This document shows positions 42,697-54,808 of a stretch of 58,150 bases of DNA, one piece after another; position 1 is the stretch's first letter; every line of letters begins with the position of its first letter. The translations under genes were made by a program, and so were the position numbers. The notes beneath the pieces were generated by a model that did not search any database, was not told the DNA's origin, and saw only the letters and a program-made list of their open reading frames with translations. This DNA comes from Hyphomicrobiales bacterium. GTDB lineage: Bacteria; Pseudomonadota; Alphaproteobacteria; Rhizobiales; Beijerinckiaceae. The stretch lies in assembly GCA_947455025.1 (NCBI GenBank), contig CANGLU010000014.1, forward strand, positions 1-58,150. Direction: 5' to 3'.

Positions 42697-43083
42697 ATGC
42701 CACGTATTTTTCATGCCTTTGCTATTTTGCTGCTGATTGGCTCGGCTGTTTATGTGTATAAAATTAAATATGACACGATGGCTTTAACCTCTGAAGTGGC
42801 GCGCTTGAACAAGATGATCGCCGCAGAGCATGACAAAATTGGTCAGCTCAAAGCAGAATGGCAAGGGTTGAACAGTCCGACCCGTTTGCAGAAATTGGTT
42901 GATGCTAATCTCGATCTCGTACCCTTGAGCACGCAGCAGATTGTGCGTTGGCAGGATGTGCCAGATCGTCCGGCAGAGACCGATATGATTGGCGACAAGC
43001 TCTCTACCTTGGGCTTGAGCGATACGGCAAACAAAGCGGCGAAATCGACGGATGGTCGGTCGTCCACTGTTCCAAAGCAATAA
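42697..43083 (+). CDS. ftsL: cell division protein FtsL
   Basis: A 128-residue bitopic membrane protein: a short cytoplasmic start, one membrane segment (FHAFAILLLIGSAVYVYKI, residues 5-23), then a coiled coil (LTSEVARLNKMIAAEHDKI) and a periplasmic tail. It joins FtsB and FtsQ at the divisome. ATG 42697 has GAGGAAGG upstream. Sequence is poorly conserved as usual; position between rsmH and ftsI decides the call. Confidence 0.88.
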   Translation: MPRIFHAFAILLLIGSAVYVYKIKYDTMALTSEVARLNKMIAAEHDKIGQLKAEWQGLNSPTRLQKLVDANLDLVPLSTQQIVRWQDVPDRPAETDMIGDKLSTLGLSDTANKAAKSTDGRSSTVPKQ

Positions 43084-43089
43084 CGAGCA

Positions 43090-44880
43090 ATGGCGCGTTC
43101 ATTTCATCCCGAGGATCCTTTGCACGGCGTGCGGCCCGGTGAAGGTCATCCACCAAAGAAAAAAAATCGATCGCTGTTTTCGCGGATCTTTTCCGCGCTC
43201 TTTAGCATGCGCCTCGATAAAAGTGGGCACAGGCTTTATTTTGCAATGCTCGCTTTTATTGTGGTTTTTGGTACGATTGGATGGAAGCTTGTCAAACTGG
43301 CCGATCAACCGGATGAAGTCGCCACCAAATTTTTTCAACCCGAACAAATTGCAAAAGCGCGGCCTGACATTGTTGATCGCAATGGTGTCGTTTTGGCTAC
43401 CGATCTCAAATCTTATTCCGTTTATGTTGAACCAAGGCGGCTAATCGATAAAGATGAGGCGGTGGAGTTGTTAACCGCCGTATTGCCGGAATTAAACGCC
43501 CGCGATTTACGCAATAAATTTTCGACAAAGCATGGCGCCGTTATGATCAAGCGGCGCGTCAGCCGCCAAGTCAGAGATGAAATTTTTCGGCTGGGCTTAC
43601 CCGGAATCGAATTTCCAACCGAAAGCCAGCGCTTTTACCCTAATGGCGTTGTTGCCGCTCATGTCCTTGGCACAACCGATGTTGATAATAAGGGTATTTC
43701 GGGAATCGAGAAATATATTGATGGGCAGGGACTTTCTGACCTTGCCAATGCCGGTCTTGCTGCGCAGCCGGCCGATTTGACGCCTGTAAAACTTACCATC
43801 GATATTCGTGTTCAGCATGCGCTGGGTGACGAACTGATGAAAGCGATGGAAAAATATAAGGCGAAAGCCGTTGGTGGTATGGTGATTGATGTGACAACGG
43901 GCGAAGTCATTGCCCTTGCCTCTCTACCCGATTTTGATCCGAATAATCCGGCTGACGCGCTTAACCCTGATAAAATTAACCGCGTCGTTGTGGGTACGTA
44001 TGAAATGGGCTCAACCTATAAGGCGTTGACGCTCGCCATGGCGATGGATTCAGGAAAAGCTACGATTAATTCGCAGTTCGATGCGCGTACCAATTTGCGG
44101 TATGGCAAATTCGAAATTACCGATTTTCATGCAACGCATCGGATTTTGACAATACCGGAAGTGTTTATTCACTCCTCGAACATCGGAACGGCAAAGGCTG
44201 CACTTTCGGTTGGGCTTGAAGGCCACAAAGCTTTTTTGAAAAAGATGGGTCAGCTTGACCGCTTGCGCACGGAATTGCCCGAAAGCGCCGAGCCGCAAAA
44301 GCCTGTCCATTGGGGTGAGCTTGAAACCGTTACGATTGCCTATGGCCATGGTCTGGCTGTTGCGCCTCTTCAAGCGGTGATGGCCGTTTGTGCCTTGGTC
44401 AATGGTGGCACCATGATGCCACCGACGTTTTTGCCGCGCACACAAGAGCAAGCCGATGCGATGTCGGTGCGTGTCATCAAGCCTGAAACCAGTGAAGCTA
44501 TGCGCTATTTGATGCGGTTGAACGCATCGAATAAGCTTGGTACAGCGGGCAAGGCCGATATTGACGGCTATTTTGTTGGTGGCAAAACGGGTACGGCGAA
44601 TAAAAACTTTCACGGGCATTACGACCCGACAAAAGTGTTTACGACCTTTATGGCCGTTGCCCCCGCCGATAAGCCAAAATATTTGTTCATGACCATTATG
44701 GATGAGCCGCAAGCGGTGCAAGGTACTTTTGGTTATCAGACAGCGGGTTGGAATGCAGGGCCTGTAACAGGCGCTGTGATTGAGCGCGTGGCTCCTTTTC
44801 TTGATATGCCCAAGCGGTTTGAGCCACCGGTTGCGCCATTCCCGACCATGGTCAAAATGGGTGCATGGGGCACCAAATGA
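43090..44880 (+). CDS. ftsI: septal peptidoglycan transpeptidase FtsI (PBP3)
   Basis: A 596-residue class B penicillin-binding protein. One N-terminal membrane segment (about residues 50-68), a pedestal dimerisation domain (RPDIVDRNGVVLATDL), and a transpeptidase domain with the active-site S308 (STYK), SSN (362-364) and KTG (499-501). It crosslinks septal peptidoglycan in partnership with FtsW. The murE start overlaps its stop (ATGA at 44877). Confidence 0.96.
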   Translation: MARSFHPEDPLHGVRPGEGHPPKKKNRSLFSRIFSALFSMRLDKSGHRLYFAMLAFIVVFGTIGWKLVKLADQPDEVATKFFQPEQIAKARPDIVDRNGVVLATDLKSYSVYVEPRRLIDKDEAVELLTAVLPELNARDLRNKFSTKHGAVMIKRRVSRQVRDEIFRLGLPGIEFPTESQRFYPNGVVAAHVLGTTDVDNKGISGIEKYIDGQGLSDLANAGLAAQPADLTPVKLTIDIRVQHALGDELMKAMEKYKAKAVGGMVIDVTTGEVIALASLPDFDPNNPADALNPDKINRVVVGTYEMGSTYKALTLAMAMDSGKATINSQFDARTNLRYGKFEITDFHATHRILTIPEVFIHSSNIGTAKAALSVGLEGHKAFLKKMGQLDRLRTELPESAEPQKPVHWGELETVTIAYGHGLAVAPLQAVMAVCALVNGGTMMPPTFLPRTQEQADAMSVRVIKPETSEAMRYLMRLNASNKLGTAGKADIDGYFVGGKTGTANKNFHGHYDPTKVFTTFMAVAPADKPKYLFMTIMDEPQAVQGTFGYQTAGWNAGPVTGAVIERVAPFLDMPKRFEPPVAPFPTMVKMGAWGTK

Positions 44881-46322
44881 AACTTGGCCAACTCATCCCA
44901 ACTGTTGATGCTCATGACGCCCATGTCGAAATTACGGGGCTATCGGCGGATTGCCGTATGGTTCAACCCGGCTTTGCCTTTTTTGCGCTTGCGGGTGCAA
45001 AGCAAAATGGCTCCGCCTATATTGACGCAGCCATGCGCGCGGGAGCAAAGGCCATTATCCATGAAGGGGAAGCGGGTGCGACGCTTGATCCAAATGTTTC
45101 CGATATTAGAACGAACAATGCACGCCACGCCCTCGCTTTAGCGGCGTCTCGGTTTTATCCAAGGCAGCCCGAAACAAGTGTGGCTGTAACGGGAACGGCT
45201 GGAAAAACATCAGTTGCCGATTTCACGCGGCAGATTTTTGAGCACTGCCAGCATCCTGCGGCAAGCCTTGGAACGATTGGTGTTGTGCGCGCTAATGCTG
45301 TTACGTATGGCGCATTAACAACGCCGGATCCTGTTCAGCTTCACCAAACATTGGATGCTTTGGCGCTTGAAGGCGTGACCCATCTCGCGATGGAGGCATC
45401 CTCCCATGGGCTCGATCAACATCGCCTTGATGGGGTGCGGTTGAAGGCTGCAGCCTTTACCAATCTTGGTCATGATCATCTCGATTACCATGCCACGATG
45501 GACTCTTATCTCGCGGCCAAGCTTCGGCTTTTTGATACGCTGTTGCCAACGGATGGTGTGGCGGTTGCTAATCTGGATTCGCCGGAAGGAGCCGAGGTTG
45601 TACGCGTCGCAGCCGCGCGTGGGATTCGGTGCTTGACTGTCGGCCATCGCGGGCAAGATATAAAATTAATTTCAGCAGGACAATTCGGCTTTGATCAAAA
45701 ACTCGTTCTTGAATGGCAAGGCCAGCGATATGACATCCTTTTACCGTTAGCGGGTGCGTTTCAGGCTTCCAATGCTTTGGTTGCGGCGGGGCTTGCTTTG
45801 GCCGTTGGTGAACAACCCGACGATGTTTTTGAAGCGCTTCGTCATTTGCGCGGTGTCAAAGGACGCCTCGAACGCGTTGCCGAGGTGAACAAGGCGCTTA
45901 TCCTGATCGATTACGCGCATAAGCCAGAAGCGTTGGAGCAGGCGCTGATCGCGCTTCGACCTTTTGCCTCTGGCCGGTTGATTTGTATTTTTGGTTGTGG
46001 GGGCGATCGTGATCGGGGCAAACGGCCGATTATGGGCGAGATTGCGCGGCGATTGGCGGATGAAATAATTATAACCGATGATAATCCGCGCTCCGAAGAC
46101 CCAGTCGCCATTCGCCAGTCTATCCTTGCAGCCTGCCCCGGCGCGCGCGACATTGGCGACCGATTCGCGGCGATTAAAGCAGGTGTTGAGATGGTGCGGG
46201 CGGGGGATGTGGTGTTGATCGCAGGAAAAGGCCACGAGACAGGTCAAATGATCGGTCAAACGATGGTGCCGTTTTCTGATCATGACACCGTTCGCTCCAT
46301 CCTTGAGGAGATGCGTGCGTGA
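44877..46322 (+). CDS. murE: UDP-MurNAc-tripeptide synthetase MurE (meso-DAP adding)
   Basis: A 481-residue Mur ligase that adds meso-diaminopimelate. The ATP loop is GTAGKT (residues 106-111). DNPR at 402-405 is the signature that selects meso-DAP over lysine, showing a Gram-negative type wall. I chose ATG 44877, overlapping the ftsI stop, over ATG 44865. murF starts inside its stop (GTGA). Confidence 0.96.
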   Translation: MKLGQLIPTVDAHDAHVEITGLSADCRMVQPGFAFFALAGAKQNGSAYIDAAMRAGAKAIIHEGEAGATLDPNVSDIRTNNARHALALAASRFYPRQPETSVAVTGTAGKTSVADFTRQIFEHCQHPAASLGTIGVVRANAVTYGALTTPDPVQLHQTLDALALEGVTHLAMEASSHGLDQHRLDGVRLKAAAFTNLGHDHLDYHATMDSYLAAKLRLFDTLLPTDGVAVANLDSPEGAEVVRVAAARGIRCLTVGHRGQDIKLISAGQFGFDQKLVLEWQGQRYDILLPLAGAFQASNALVAAGLALAVGEQPDDVFEALRHLRGVKGRLERVAEVNKALILIDYAHKPEALEQALIALRPFASGRLICIFGCGGDRDRGKRPIMGEIARRLADEIIITDDNPRSEDPVAIRQSILAACPGARDIGDRFAAIKAGVEMVRAGDVVLIAGKGHETGQMIGQTMVPFSDHDTVRSILEEMRA

Positions 46323-47734
46323 GTGTTCCTCTTTGGACTGAAGCTTCATTGCAAGCAGCTACGAACGGAAATATTCACGGCACGATTGGGGCCGTTACCG
46401 GTGTTTCTATTGATACACGCACCCTAAACCCCGGTGATTTATTTGTGGCGCTTGAAGGCGAAAGCCGTGATGGACATGAGTTCATCCGCTTGGCTTTTGA
46501 GAAGGGTGCTTCTGCGGCCTTGGTGTCCGATCAACGAGCGGCGGAATTTGCCGATGCTGGTGCATTGCTCGCCGTCCCTGATGTGCTGGACGGATTGCGC
46601 CAGATCGGAAACGCGGCGCGTGCGCGTTCACATGCCCGTATCGCAGCCGTTACCGGCTCTGTTGGAAAAACAGGCACCAAGGAAGCGCTTAAAACGCTGT
46701 TGTCGGTTCAGGCCGAAACGCATGCGTCGGTCGCTTCCTATAACAATCATTTCGGCGTTCCGCTGACATTGGCGCGCATGGCTGAGAGCGCAGAATATGG
46801 CGTGTTTGAAATCGGTATGAACCATGCGGGTGAAATTGAACCGTTAACCAAAATGGTCAAACCGCATGTCGCTTTAATCACAACGGTAGAGGCGGTGCAT
46901 CTTGAATTCTTCCCGAATGTTGAAGCCATCGCCGATGCGAAGTCGGAAATTTTTTCTGGGCTAATGCCCGGCGGCGTTGCGGTGATTAATCGCGATAACC
47001 CACATTACGAGCGCATGCGATTGGCGGCTAAGGCATCACCTGCGGAGCGGATTGTTAGCTTTGGATCACATGCGGAAGCAGATATCCGCTTGCTCGATAT
47101 CATGCTTTCGCCAGATGTATCGGATGTGACGGTCGATTTTTTTGGTAGCCGGAAAACCTATCGGTTGGGCAGTCCTGGACGGCATTTGGCTATAAACAGT
47201 CTTGGCATTCTAGGTGTCACGGATGCGCTTGGAGCTGATCTGGACTCGGTTCTTTCTTCAATGAAAGAGGTAACGCCGCCTTCTGGTCGCGGCGCGCGAG
47301 TGATGCTTGGTGAAGGCGACGATCAAATTTGTGTATTGGATGAAAGCTATAATGCCAATCCGGCGGCTGTAAGAGCCGCTCTCGCCGTACTCGCCTCAAC
47401 GCCGACCAGTAAAGATGGACGTCGAATTGCCGTGTTGGGCGATATGCGCGAATTGGGCGAACAAAGCGCTCAGCTTCACGCTGGTCTGGCGCCGGATCTT
47501 TCGACTCATCATGTCGATCTACTTTTTGCCTGTGGCCCTTTCATGGCCTCGCTCTGGAGTGAAGTGTCCCCATCCATGCGCGGGGCGTATGCGCCCGATT
47601 CAGCTGCGTTGGAGCCACTTCTCCTTGAGGCTATTCGCCCTGGTGATACGATCATGATCAAAGGATCGCTCGGCAGTCGAATGGGACCGCTTGTTACCGC
47701 GCTTAAACATCACTTCGCTAAAGGAAATCGATAA
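46319..47734 (+). CDS. murF: UDP-MurNAc-pentapeptide synthetase MurF
   Basis: A 471-residue Mur ligase that adds D-Ala-D-Ala to the tripeptide precursor. Motifs: [17 protein letters not shown] in the N-terminal substrate domain, ATP loop [13 protein letters not shown], and [15 protein letters not shown]. The start is GTG 46319, overlapping the murE stop. The mraY start overlaps its stop (TAATG). Confidence 0.96.
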   Translation: MSVPLWTEASLQAATNGNIHGTIGAVTGVSIDTRTLNPGDLFVALEGESRDGHEFIRLAFEKGASAALVSDQRAAEFADAGALLAVPDVLDGLRQIGNAARARSHARIAAVTGSVGKTGTKEALKTLLSVQAETHASVASYNNHFGVPLTLARMAESAEYGVFEIGMNHAGEIEPLTKMVKPHVALITTVEAVHLEFFPNVEAIADAKSEIFSGLMPGGVAVINRDNPHYERMRLAAKASPAERIVSFGSHAEADIRLLDIMLSPDVSDVTVDFFGSRKTYRLGSPGRHLAINSLGILGVTDALGADLDSVLSSMKEVTPPSGRGARVMLGEGDDQICVLDESYNANPAAVRAALAVLASTPTSKDGRRIAVLGDMRELGEQSAQLHAGLAPDLSTHHVDLLFACGPFMASLWSEVSPSMRGAYAPDSAALEPLLLEAIRPGDTIMIKGSLGSRMGPLVTALKHHFAKGNR

Positions 47735-48819
47735 TGCTTACTTTGCTTGCGGAATATAGCGGTTTCCTCAGCGTTTTAAACGTGTTTCGCTACATTACGT
47801 TTCGAACCGTTGGCGCGACGGTTACCTCGCTGTTTTTCGTTTTCTTCTTTGGCCCAACAATTATTGCGAGCCTTCGTGTGAGGCAGGGTAAAGGGCAGCC
47901 CATTCGGGAAGATGGGCCCGCATCTCATCTACTCACCAAAAAGGGCACGCCCACAATGGGCGGGTTAATGATTTTATCCGGTGTTCTTGTAGCGACATTG
48001 CTGTGGTGCAACCCGCGCAATGTTTATATATGGGTCGTGCTGGGTGTGACCATTAGTTTTGGCGCGATTGGTTTTTATGATGATTATCTGAAAGTGACCA
48101 AGCAATCGCATGCAGGGCTTTCGGGCCGTATGCGGCTTTTGATTGAGGCTTTGATTGCGCTTGTTGCGTGTTACGTGATGTCGAATATCGGCGTCGGCAA
48201 ACTCTCGACCTCGTTAACGGTACCTTTTTTCAAAGAGATTGTTTTTGATCTTGGCTTTTTCTTTCTGGCCTTTGGTGCGTTTATTATCGTTGCTGCCGGA
48301 AATGCCGTGAATTTGACGGATGGGCTTGATGGGTTGGCCATTGTTCCGGTGATGATCGCCGCCGCCACCTTTGGCTTTATTGCCTATCTTGCCGGTAACG
48401 CGATTTTTGCCAATTATCTGCAAATCCATTTTACCCCCGGAACGGGTGAGCTCGCCGTCGTCTGCGGTGCTTTAATTGGCGCCGGACTTGGCTTTTTATG
48501 GTTCAACGCTCCGCCTGCGCAAATTTTTATGGGGGATACAGGCTCGCTCGCTTTGGGCGGTTTGCTGGGCACCATCGCGGTCGCCACCAAGCATGAAATT
48601 GTGCTGGGCATTGTGGGTGGTCTTTTCGTGCTTGAAGCGGTTTCCGTTATCATTCAAGTCGCATCTTTTAAGCTGACAGGTAAACGTATTTTTCTTATGG
48701 CTCCTATTCATCATCATTTCGAGAAATTGGGATGGAAAGAGCCGCAAATCGTCATCCGCTTTTGGATCATCTCGGTCATTTTGGCCTTGATTGGTCTGTC
48801 AACCTTGAAGCTCCGTTGA
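47734..48819 (+). CDS. mraY: phospho-MurNAc-pentapeptide translocase MraY
   Basis: A 361-residue membrane enzyme with about ten segments that transfers phospho-MurNAc-pentapeptide to undecaprenyl phosphate, making lipid I. Motifs: [28 protein letters not shown], the metal site [11 protein letters not shown], and [11 protein letters not shown] near the C-terminus. Length equals the family standard (360). Confidence 0.97.
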   Translation: MLTLLAEYSGFLSVLNVFRYITFRTVGATVTSLFFVFFFGPTIIASLRVRQGKGQPIREDGPASHLLTKKGTPTMGGLMILSGVLVATLLWCNPRNVYIWVVLGVTISFGAIGFYDDYLKVTKQSHAGLSGRMRLLIEALIALVACYVMSNIGVGKLSTSLTVPFFKEIVFDLGFFFLAFGAFIIVAAGNAVNLTDGLDGLAIVPVMIAAATFGFIAYLAGNAIFANYLQIHFTPGTGELAVVCGALIGAGLGFLWFNAPPAQIFMGDTGSLALGGLLGTIAVATKHEIVLGIVGGLFVLEAVSVIIQVASFKLTGKRIFLMAPIHHHFEKLGWKEPQIVIRFWIISVILALIGLSTLKLR

Positions 48820-48823
48820 TCCG

Positions 48824-50224
48824 ATGACGCCTGTTTCAACCTTCGCCAATCAACGCGTTGCCGTCTTTGGTCTTGGCGGGTCAGGGATTGTAACGGCGCA
48901 AGCTTTGATGGCCGGTGGTGCACAGGTTGAGGCATGGGATGATTCAGAAGCCTCTCGTCGCATCGCGCGCGAAGCAAAGCTGACGCTTGTTGATTTATCG
49001 ACTGCTGATTTTTCGCGCTATGCGGCGCTTGTTTTATCGCCCGGCGTGCCGCTTACACATCCCGAGCCGCATTGGACCGTTGAGAAAGCAAAGGCCGCTG
49101 CGGTCGAGATTATTGGTGACGTTGAACTGTATTGCCGCGAGCGGTTGGCGCATGCCCCTTTAGCGCCCTTTATTGCCATTACGGGCACCAATGGCAAATC
49201 AACCACCACGGCATTAATCGCCCATTTGTTGCGGGTGGCAGGACGCGATGTTGCATTGGGGGGCAATATTGGAACAGCCATTCTAGCGCTCGCCCCGCCA
49301 TCGAATGATCGCGTGCATGTGATTGAATGTTCGAGTTATCAAATTGATTTGGCACCATCGCTTAAACCGACCATTGGCGTGTTGCTTAATCTGACCCCCG
49401 ACCATCTCGATCGCCATGGCACGATGGCGCATTATGCTTCGGTTAAAGAGCGCTTGGTGGCGGCATCCGATACAGCCATTATCGGCGTTGATGATGATTG
49501 GTGCCGCGCGATCGCCGATCGGTGCGAGGCGGATCAGCATATCGTCGTTAGGCTGTCGGTGGAGCGTGCCTTGGAGACGGGCATTAATCGCCGTGGGACC
49601 GAGATTTACTGGACCTGCTTAGGCGAGCAGCGTGGCATTGCCGATCTCTCTGGTATTCCTACCTTGCGAGGTGTTCATAATGCGCAAAATGCGGCGGCCG
49701 CCATTGCAGCCGTATCGGCATTGGGCGTGTCGGATGATGCTATTCGCGAAGGGCTCAAGAGCTTTCCGGGGTTGGAGCATCGGCTAGAGGTGATTGGCCA
49801 TATCGGTAAAGCGGTTGCTATCAATGATTCAAAGGCAACCAATGCGGATGCAACGGAGAAGGCGCTTGCGTCTTTCAGCGAAGGTATTTTCTGGATTGCG
49901 GGTGGTCGCGCCAAAGAAGGCGGCATCTTGGCCTTGCGGCCTTATTTTGAGCGCATTGAAAAAGCCTATTTGATCGGCGAGGCGGCAGATGATTTTGCCA
50001 AAACGCTTGAAGGCCACGTATCCTATGTGATCTCCGGAACACTTGAAGGTGCGGTTGAACAGGCCTCGCACGACGCGCAAGCGTCAGCGTCAGCAGAGCC
50101 TTGTGTTTTATTATCGCCGGCTTGCGCTTCTTTCGATCAATTTAAGAATTTTGAAAGACGTGGCGCGCAGTTTCGTTCCTTAGTTGAAGCGCTTTCGGGC
50201 TTTAAGCCCTTTGTAAAAGGATAG
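48824..50224 (+). CDS. murD: UDP-MurNAc-L-Ala:D-Glu ligase MurD
   Basis: A 466-residue Mur ligase adding D-glutamate. N-terminal domain [13 protein letters not shown] loop [13 protein letters not shown], then [13 protein letters not shown] and [15 protein letters not shown]. It starts 4 bases after the mraY stop, and ftsW follows after 3 bases. Confidence 0.96.
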   Translation: MTPVSTFANQRVAVFGLGGSGIVTAQALMAGGAQVEAWDDSEASRRIAREAKLTLVDLSTADFSRYAALVLSPGVPLTHPEPHWTVEKAKAAAVEIIGDVELYCRERLAHAPLAPFIAITGTNGKSTTTALIAHLLRVAGRDVALGGNIGTAILALAPPSNDRVHVIECSSYQIDLAPSLKPTIGVLLNLTPDHLDRHGTMAHYASVKERLVAASDTAIIGVDDDWCRAIADRCEADQHIVVRLSVERALETGINRRGTEIYWTCLGEQRGIADLSGIPTLRGVHNAQNAAAAIAAVSALGVSDDAIREGLKSFPGLEHRLEVIGHIGKAVAINDSKATNADATEKALASFSEGIFWIAGGRAKEGGILALRPYFERIEKAYLIGEAADDFAKTLEGHVSYVISGTLEGAVEQASHDAQASASAEPCVLLSPACASFDQFKNFERRGAQFRSLVEALSGFKPFVKG

Positions 50225-50227
50225 GCG

Positions 50228-51370
50228 ATGAATTCGCGCCTCGATAGAAACCCGATTGCCGATTGGTGGTGGACGATTGATCGCGCCATGTTTGTGCTCA
50301 TTACGCTGTTAATGGTGACGGGCATTGTGCTGGGTCTTGCGGGTAGCCCGCCTGTCGCTGAGCGCCTTGGCTTGCCGACCTTTCATTTTGTGATCCGTCA
50401 GGCGATCTTTTTAGCGCCTGCCTTTATTATTATGTTTCTCGTGAGTTTTCTAACACCTCGCGCGGTAAGGCGCACGGCATTGGCGGTATTTGTTATCGGG
50501 ATGGCGCTTGTATGCGCTGCATTGCTTTTTGGTGCGGAAGTAAAGGGCGCGCGGCGTTGGATTACCATTGCAGGCATCGCCTTGCAGCCATCGGAATTCG
50601 TCAAGCCTGCTTTTGTTATTTTGGCAGCGTGGGCTTTTTCGGAAGGCGGGCGACGCTCCGATGTGCCAGGTAATTTCCTGGGTTTCTTTATTCTGTTTGC
50701 CACGATTGGTCCCTTGGTCTTGGAGCCCGATATCGGCCAGACCATGTTGATTTCGATGGTGTGGGTTAGCCTTGTCTTTCTGTCAGGCCTGCATATGTTT
50801 TGGGTCTTCGGCCTTGGCGGCGTTGGCTTTGTGGGCTTGTTTGCAGCCTATAAATTATTGCCGCACGTGGCGGATCGTATCAATCGTTTTCGCAATCCTG
50901 CATCGGGCGATACGTTTCAGGTTGATAATGCGCTGCAAAGCTTTGTTGAAGGCGGCTGGTTTGGCAAAGGCCCGGGCGAAGGGACCATCAAACGCATTCT
51001 TCCCGACAGCCATACGGACTTTGTGTTTGCGGTAACGGCGGAAGAATTTGGCGTAATCGCATGTATCGCGCTCTTAATGGTGTTTGCGATTGTGGTGCTT
51101 CGCGGACTGTATTTGGCGCGGCGCAGCGAGGAACCGTTTTGCCGTTTGGCGGCTGCAGGCTTGGTTATTCTCTTTGGTATTCAGGCCTCCATTAACATGG
51201 CGGTGAATGTGCATCTGATGCCAGCCAAGGGTATGACGTTGCCCTTTATTTCCTATGGCGGATCATCCTTGATTTCGCTTGGGCTTGGCATGGGCTTTTT
51301 GCTGGCGGTAACGCGTAAACGGCCACGCGCCGATTATGTCGATCGCTTCCGCGCGGCGGAGCAGGATTGA
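50228..51370 (+). CDS. ftsW: septal peptidoglycan glycosyltransferase FtsW
   Basis: A 380-residue SEDS-family membrane protein with ten segments that polymerises lipid II at the septum together with FtsI. Characteristic KGARRWITIAGIALQPSEFVK and the C-terminal GMTLPFISYGGSS are present. The tail after the last segment is short and positively charged. Confidence 0.96.
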   Translation: MNSRLDRNPIADWWWTIDRAMFVLITLLMVTGIVLGLAGSPPVAERLGLPTFHFVIRQAIFLAPAFIIMFLVSFLTPRAVRRTALAVFVIGMALVCAALLFGAEVKGARRWITIAGIALQPSEFVKPAFVILAAWAFSEGGRRSDVPGNFLGFFILFATIGPLVLEPDIGQTMLISMVWVSLVFLSGLHMFWVFGLGGVGFVGLFAAYKLLPHVADRINRFRNPASGDTFQVDNALQSFVEGGWFGKGPGEGTIKRILPDSHTDFVFAVTAEEFGVIACIALLMVFAIVVLRGLYLARRSEEPFCRLAAAGLVILFGIQASINMAVNVHLMPAKGMTLPFISYGGSSLISLGLGMGFLLAVTRKRPRADYVDRFRAAEQD

Positions 51371-51372
51371 GT

Positions 51373-52497
51373 ATGGCGCGTCCTCTCCGCATTCTATTGG
51401 CGGCGGGCGGAACGGGAGGGCACCTTTTCCCGGCCGAGGCCTTGGCCGTTGAATTGGTTAAACAAGGCATTGAGGTTCATTTGGCAACGGATGCCCGCGG
51501 CATGGCCTATGGTGGTGCTTTTCCGGCCAAAGAGCGCCACGCCATTCGGGCGGCGACGCCATCCGGCAAATCGCCGATCGCGCTGATTAAGGCGCTGTTG
51601 GCGTTGGGGCACGGGCTTGTGCAATCGCTTCAATTGGTACGGCGTTTAAAGCCCGATGCGGTGGTGGGATTTGGCGGTTATCCTTCGGTGCCGCCTGTTC
51701 TGGCGGGTTGGCTCTTGGGTGTTCCAACCCTTGTACATGAGCAAAATGGGGTGCTTGGTCGGGCCAACCGGTTTTTGGCACCGTTTTCCAAAGCACTTGC
51801 GACGGGATTTGGCGATGTCAAATCTGTGCCCCGTTCGGTGAGAGGGAGATTGCATCTCGTTGGCAATCCGGTGCGCCCTGCCGTGTTAAATGCAGCTGAT
51901 ATCGCTTATCGTCCGGTAACGCCTGATGGATCGATTAATCTCCTTGTCACCGGAGGCAGCCAAGGCGCGCGCATCATGAGCGATGTTGTGCCGAAAGCGC
52001 TAGGACTGCTTTCGAAAGAGCTTACATCGCGCCTTGCGATTGTCCATCAAGCGCGCGGTGATGATGTAGCGGTTGCCGAGCGGCATTATGCCGAGGCTGG
52101 CATTAAAGCCGATATTCGCGCGTTTTTTGACGATTTGCCAAAGCGTATTGCCGACGCCCATCTTGTGATTGGGCGGGCAGGCGCATCAACCGTTGCGGAA
52201 TTGGGCGTGATTGGGCGTGCCTCGATCCTTGTGCCCTTGCCCGGATCGCTTGATCAGGATCAGGCCGCGAATGCGGAAACGCTCGCCCGGATTGGTGCGG
52301 CAACTATCATCAAACAGGCCAATTTCACGCCGGAAGCGCTGGCGGTGCTTCTCGAAAGGCTGTTCAGCCATCCTTCCGAATTGACCGACTCAAGTGTCGC
52401 CGCCAAAAGCGCGGGCATTCCGGATGCGGCGGTGCGGTTGGCCCGTCTCGTTGTGGATGTTGCCGGATTAGACGTAAAGCGGAGTAACGGGTCATGA
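51373..52497 (+). CDS. murG: undecaprenyl-PP-MurNAc-pentapeptide GlcNAc transferase MurG
   Basis: A 374-residue GT28 enzyme making lipid II on the cytoplasmic membrane face. N-terminal [40 protein letters not shown], and the donor site [19 protein letters not shown] chose ATG 51373, 2 bases after the ftsW stop, rather than TTG 51367. murC starts inside its stop (ATGA). Confidence 0.96.
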   Translation: MARPLRILLAAGGTGGHLFPAEALAVELVKQGIEVHLATDARGMAYGGAFPAKERHAIRAATPSGKSPIALIKALLALGHGLVQSLQLVRRLKPDAVVGFGGYPSVPPVLAGWLLGVPTLVHEQNGVLGRANRFLAPFSKALATGFGDVKSVPRSVRGRLHLVGNPVRPAVLNAADIAYRPVTPDGSINLLVTGGSQGARIMSDVVPKALGLLSKELTSRLAIVHQARGDDVAVAERHYAEAGIKADIRAFFDDLPKRIADAHLVIGRAGASTVAELGVIGRASILVPLPGSLDQDQAANAETLARIGAATIIKQANFTPEALAVLLERLFSHPSELTDSSVAAKSAGIPDAAVRLARLVVDVAGLDVKRSNGS

Positions 52498-53909
52498 AGC
52501 TGCCAAGCGAACTGGGTGCCATTCATTTTGTCGGCATTGGCGGCATTGGCATGTCGGGCATTGCCGAGGTTTTGCACAATCTCGGCTATCGCGTGCAAGG
52601 CTCGGACGCCTCCGATAGCGCGAATGTGAAGCGTTTGCGCGAGAAGGGCATTCTTGTTCATATCGGCCATGCGGCTGAAAATTTGGGCGATGCCGAGGTT
52701 ATTGTCGTCTCTACCGCAATCCGCCGTGATAATCCGGAATTGATGGCAGCACGCGAGCGGCGGTTGCCGGTGGTGCGCCGTGCTGAAATGCTGGCGGAAC
52801 TCATGCGGCTTAAGACCTGCGTGGCGATTGCGGGAACCCATGGCAAAACCACCACGACATCGCTGGTGGCAACCTTATTGGTGGCAGGACATTTCGACCC
52901 AACCGTGATCAATGGTGGCATCATCAACGCTTATGGCACCAATGCGCGCTTGGGCGATGGCGAATGGATGGTCGTTGAGGCGGACGAGTCCGATGGTACG
53001 TTTTTAAAACTGCCAGCGGATGTTGCCATTGTGACCAATATTGATCCGGAGCATCTCGACCACTTTAAAACCTTTGATGCGATTAAAGAGGCGTTTCGCG
53101 CCTTCATCGAGAATTTGCCTTTTTATGGCTTTGCTGTGATGTGTCTGGATCATCCAACGGTGCAGGAACTCGTTGGAAAAATCGAAGATCGCCGCGTTAT
53201 TACCTATGGCCAAAACCCGCAATCCGATGTGCGGCTTGGCAAAGTTGATTTAGCAGGTGGGCGCTCGAAATTCTCGGTTTCCATTCGGGATCGTAAATCA
53301 AAGGCTGTGACGAAGATCGATGATCTCGTGCTGCCAATGCCGGGTCATCACAATGCGCTGAATGCAACGGCTGCGATTGCGGTTGCCTATCATCTTGGCA
53401 TGGCACCCGATGCGATCCGCGTGGCGCTTGAGGGGTTTGGCGGTGTCAAGCGGCGCTTCACCAAAACAGGCGAGTGGAACGGCGCTGAAATCTTTGACGA
53501 TTACGGCCATCATCCGGTTGAAATTTCTGCTGTGTTGAAGGCCGCGCGCGCTTCGACAACGGCTAAAGTAATCGCCATTGTTCAACCGCACCGCTATACG
53601 CGCCTAGCTTCTCTGTTTGATCAATTCTCAACCTGCTTTAACGATGCCGATTGCGTTATCGTTGCTGATACCTATGCTGCAGGCGAAGCGCCGATTGCTG
53701 GAGCTGATCGTGACGGGCTGGTGCAAGGCATTAAAGCGCATGGTCATCGTCATGTCATTGCGTTGCCGGATTCATCGCATTTGGCAAAAATCGTTCATGG
53801 CATTGCCGCACCCGGCGATTATGTTGTGTGTTTGGGGGCTGGCAATATTACCCAATGGGCCTATGCGTTGCCCACTGAGCTCGCAGCGCTTGACGCGGTG
53901 AAGGCATGA
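52494..53909 (+). CDS. murC: UDP-MurNAc:L-Ala ligase MurC
   Basis: A 471-residue first Mur ligase of the pathway. N-terminal [20 protein letters not shown] loop [24 protein letters not shown], and [14 protein letters not shown]. Overlaps murG and murB by 4 bases each. Confidence 0.97.
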   Translation: MKLPSELGAIHFVGIGGIGMSGIAEVLHNLGYRVQGSDASDSANVKRLREKGILVHIGHAAENLGDAEVIVVSTAIRRDNPELMAARERRLPVVRRAEMLAELMRLKTCVAIAGTHGKTTTTSLVATLLVAGHFDPTVINGGIINAYGTNARLGDGEWMVVEADESDGTFLKLPADVAIVTNIDPEHLDHFKTFDAIKEAFRAFIENLPFYGFAVMCLDHPTVQELVGKIEDRRVITYGQNPQSDVRLGKVDLAGGRSKFSVSIRDRKSKAVTKIDDLVLPMPGHHNALNATAAIAVAYHLGMAPDAIRVALEGFGGVKRRFTKTGEWNGAEIFDDYGHHPVEISAVLKAARASTTAKVIAIVQPHRYTRLASLFDQFSTCFNDADCVIVADTYAAGEAPIAGADRDGLVQGIKAHGHRHVIALPDSSHLAKIVHGIAAPGDYVVCLGAGNITQWAYALPTELAALDAVKA

Positions 53910-54808
53910 CAGATGTGATAACGCTAACGTTCCCGCCTTTGCGCGGTTCGTTGTCGTATCATGTCTCGCTTGCGCCTTATTCATGGTTTCGGGTTGGTGG
54001 TCCTGCCGATCTTTTCTTTGCACCCGAAGATGAAGCGGACCTTGCGGTTTTTTTATCGGCCTTGCCGTCGAATATTCCTGTTTTAGTGCTTGGTCTGGGC
54101 TCTAACCTGTTGGTGCGCGATGGCGGGTTTCGCGGCGTGGCGATCAAGCTTGGCAAAGGCTTTCAGGCGATTGCGACAGATGAGCAGCATCGCGTCATAG
54201 CAGGTGCGGGTGCGGCGGATGTAAAGGTCGCGCGTATGGCTGCTGAAGCGGGCATTGCAGGCCTTTCATTTCTGCGCGGCATTCCAGGCACGATCGGCGG
54301 CGCCTTGCGTATGAATGGCGGGGCTTATGGCGGGGAAACCAAAGATGTTTTTGTTTCCGCTCGCGGGGTTGATCGTAACGGGCGTGTGCATCACTTTGAC
54401 CACGCGGCGATGGGTTTTACCTATCGCCATTGTGCCATAGCCGAGGACGTTATTTTTACCGAAGCCGTTTTCCAAGGCAGGCCCGGCGATTCGACCGCGA
54501 TCTTGGCCGAGATGAATGCGATTACCGAGGCGCGCTCCGCCACGCAGCCTGTGAACACGCGTACGGGTGGTTCAACCTTTCGTAACCCTCCCGGGTATAA
54601 AGCGTGGGAGCTTGTCGATCAGGCAGGGTTTCGCGGGTTTAAAAAGGGCGGGGCGGAAGTCTCGCCCTTGCATACAAATTTTTTGATTGCCCATGAGGGG
54701 GCGAAGGCTTCGGACATTGAATCGCTCGGCGAAGAGATACGGAGCCGCGTGTTCGAGCAGTCGGGCATTCTTCTCGAATGGGAAATTAAGCGGGTAGGTG
54801 AGCCATGA
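53906..54808 (+). CDS. murB: UDP-N-acetylenolpyruvoylglucosamine reductase MurB
   Basis: A 300-residue FAD enzyme that makes UDP-MurNAc from the enolpyruvyl intermediate. FAD motifs [14 protein letters not shown] and [33 protein letters not shown]; catalytic serine in [16 protein letters not shown]-terminal [13 protein letters not shown]. Type II short form by length. Confidence 0.96.
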   Translation: MTDVITLTFPPLRGSLSYHVSLAPYSWFRVGGPADLFFAPEDEADLAVFLSALPSNIPVLVLGLGSNLLVRDGGFRGVAIKLGKGFQAIATDEQHRVIAGAGAADVKVARMAAEAGIAGLSFLRGIPGTIGGALRMNGGAYGGETKDVFVSARGVDRNGRVHHFDHAAMGFTYRHCAIAEDVIFTEAVFQGRPGDSTAILAEMNAITEARSATQPVNTRTGGSTFRNPPGYKAWELVDQAGFRGFKKGGAEVSPLHTNFLIAHEGAKASDIESLGEEIRSRVFEQSGILLEWEIKRVGEP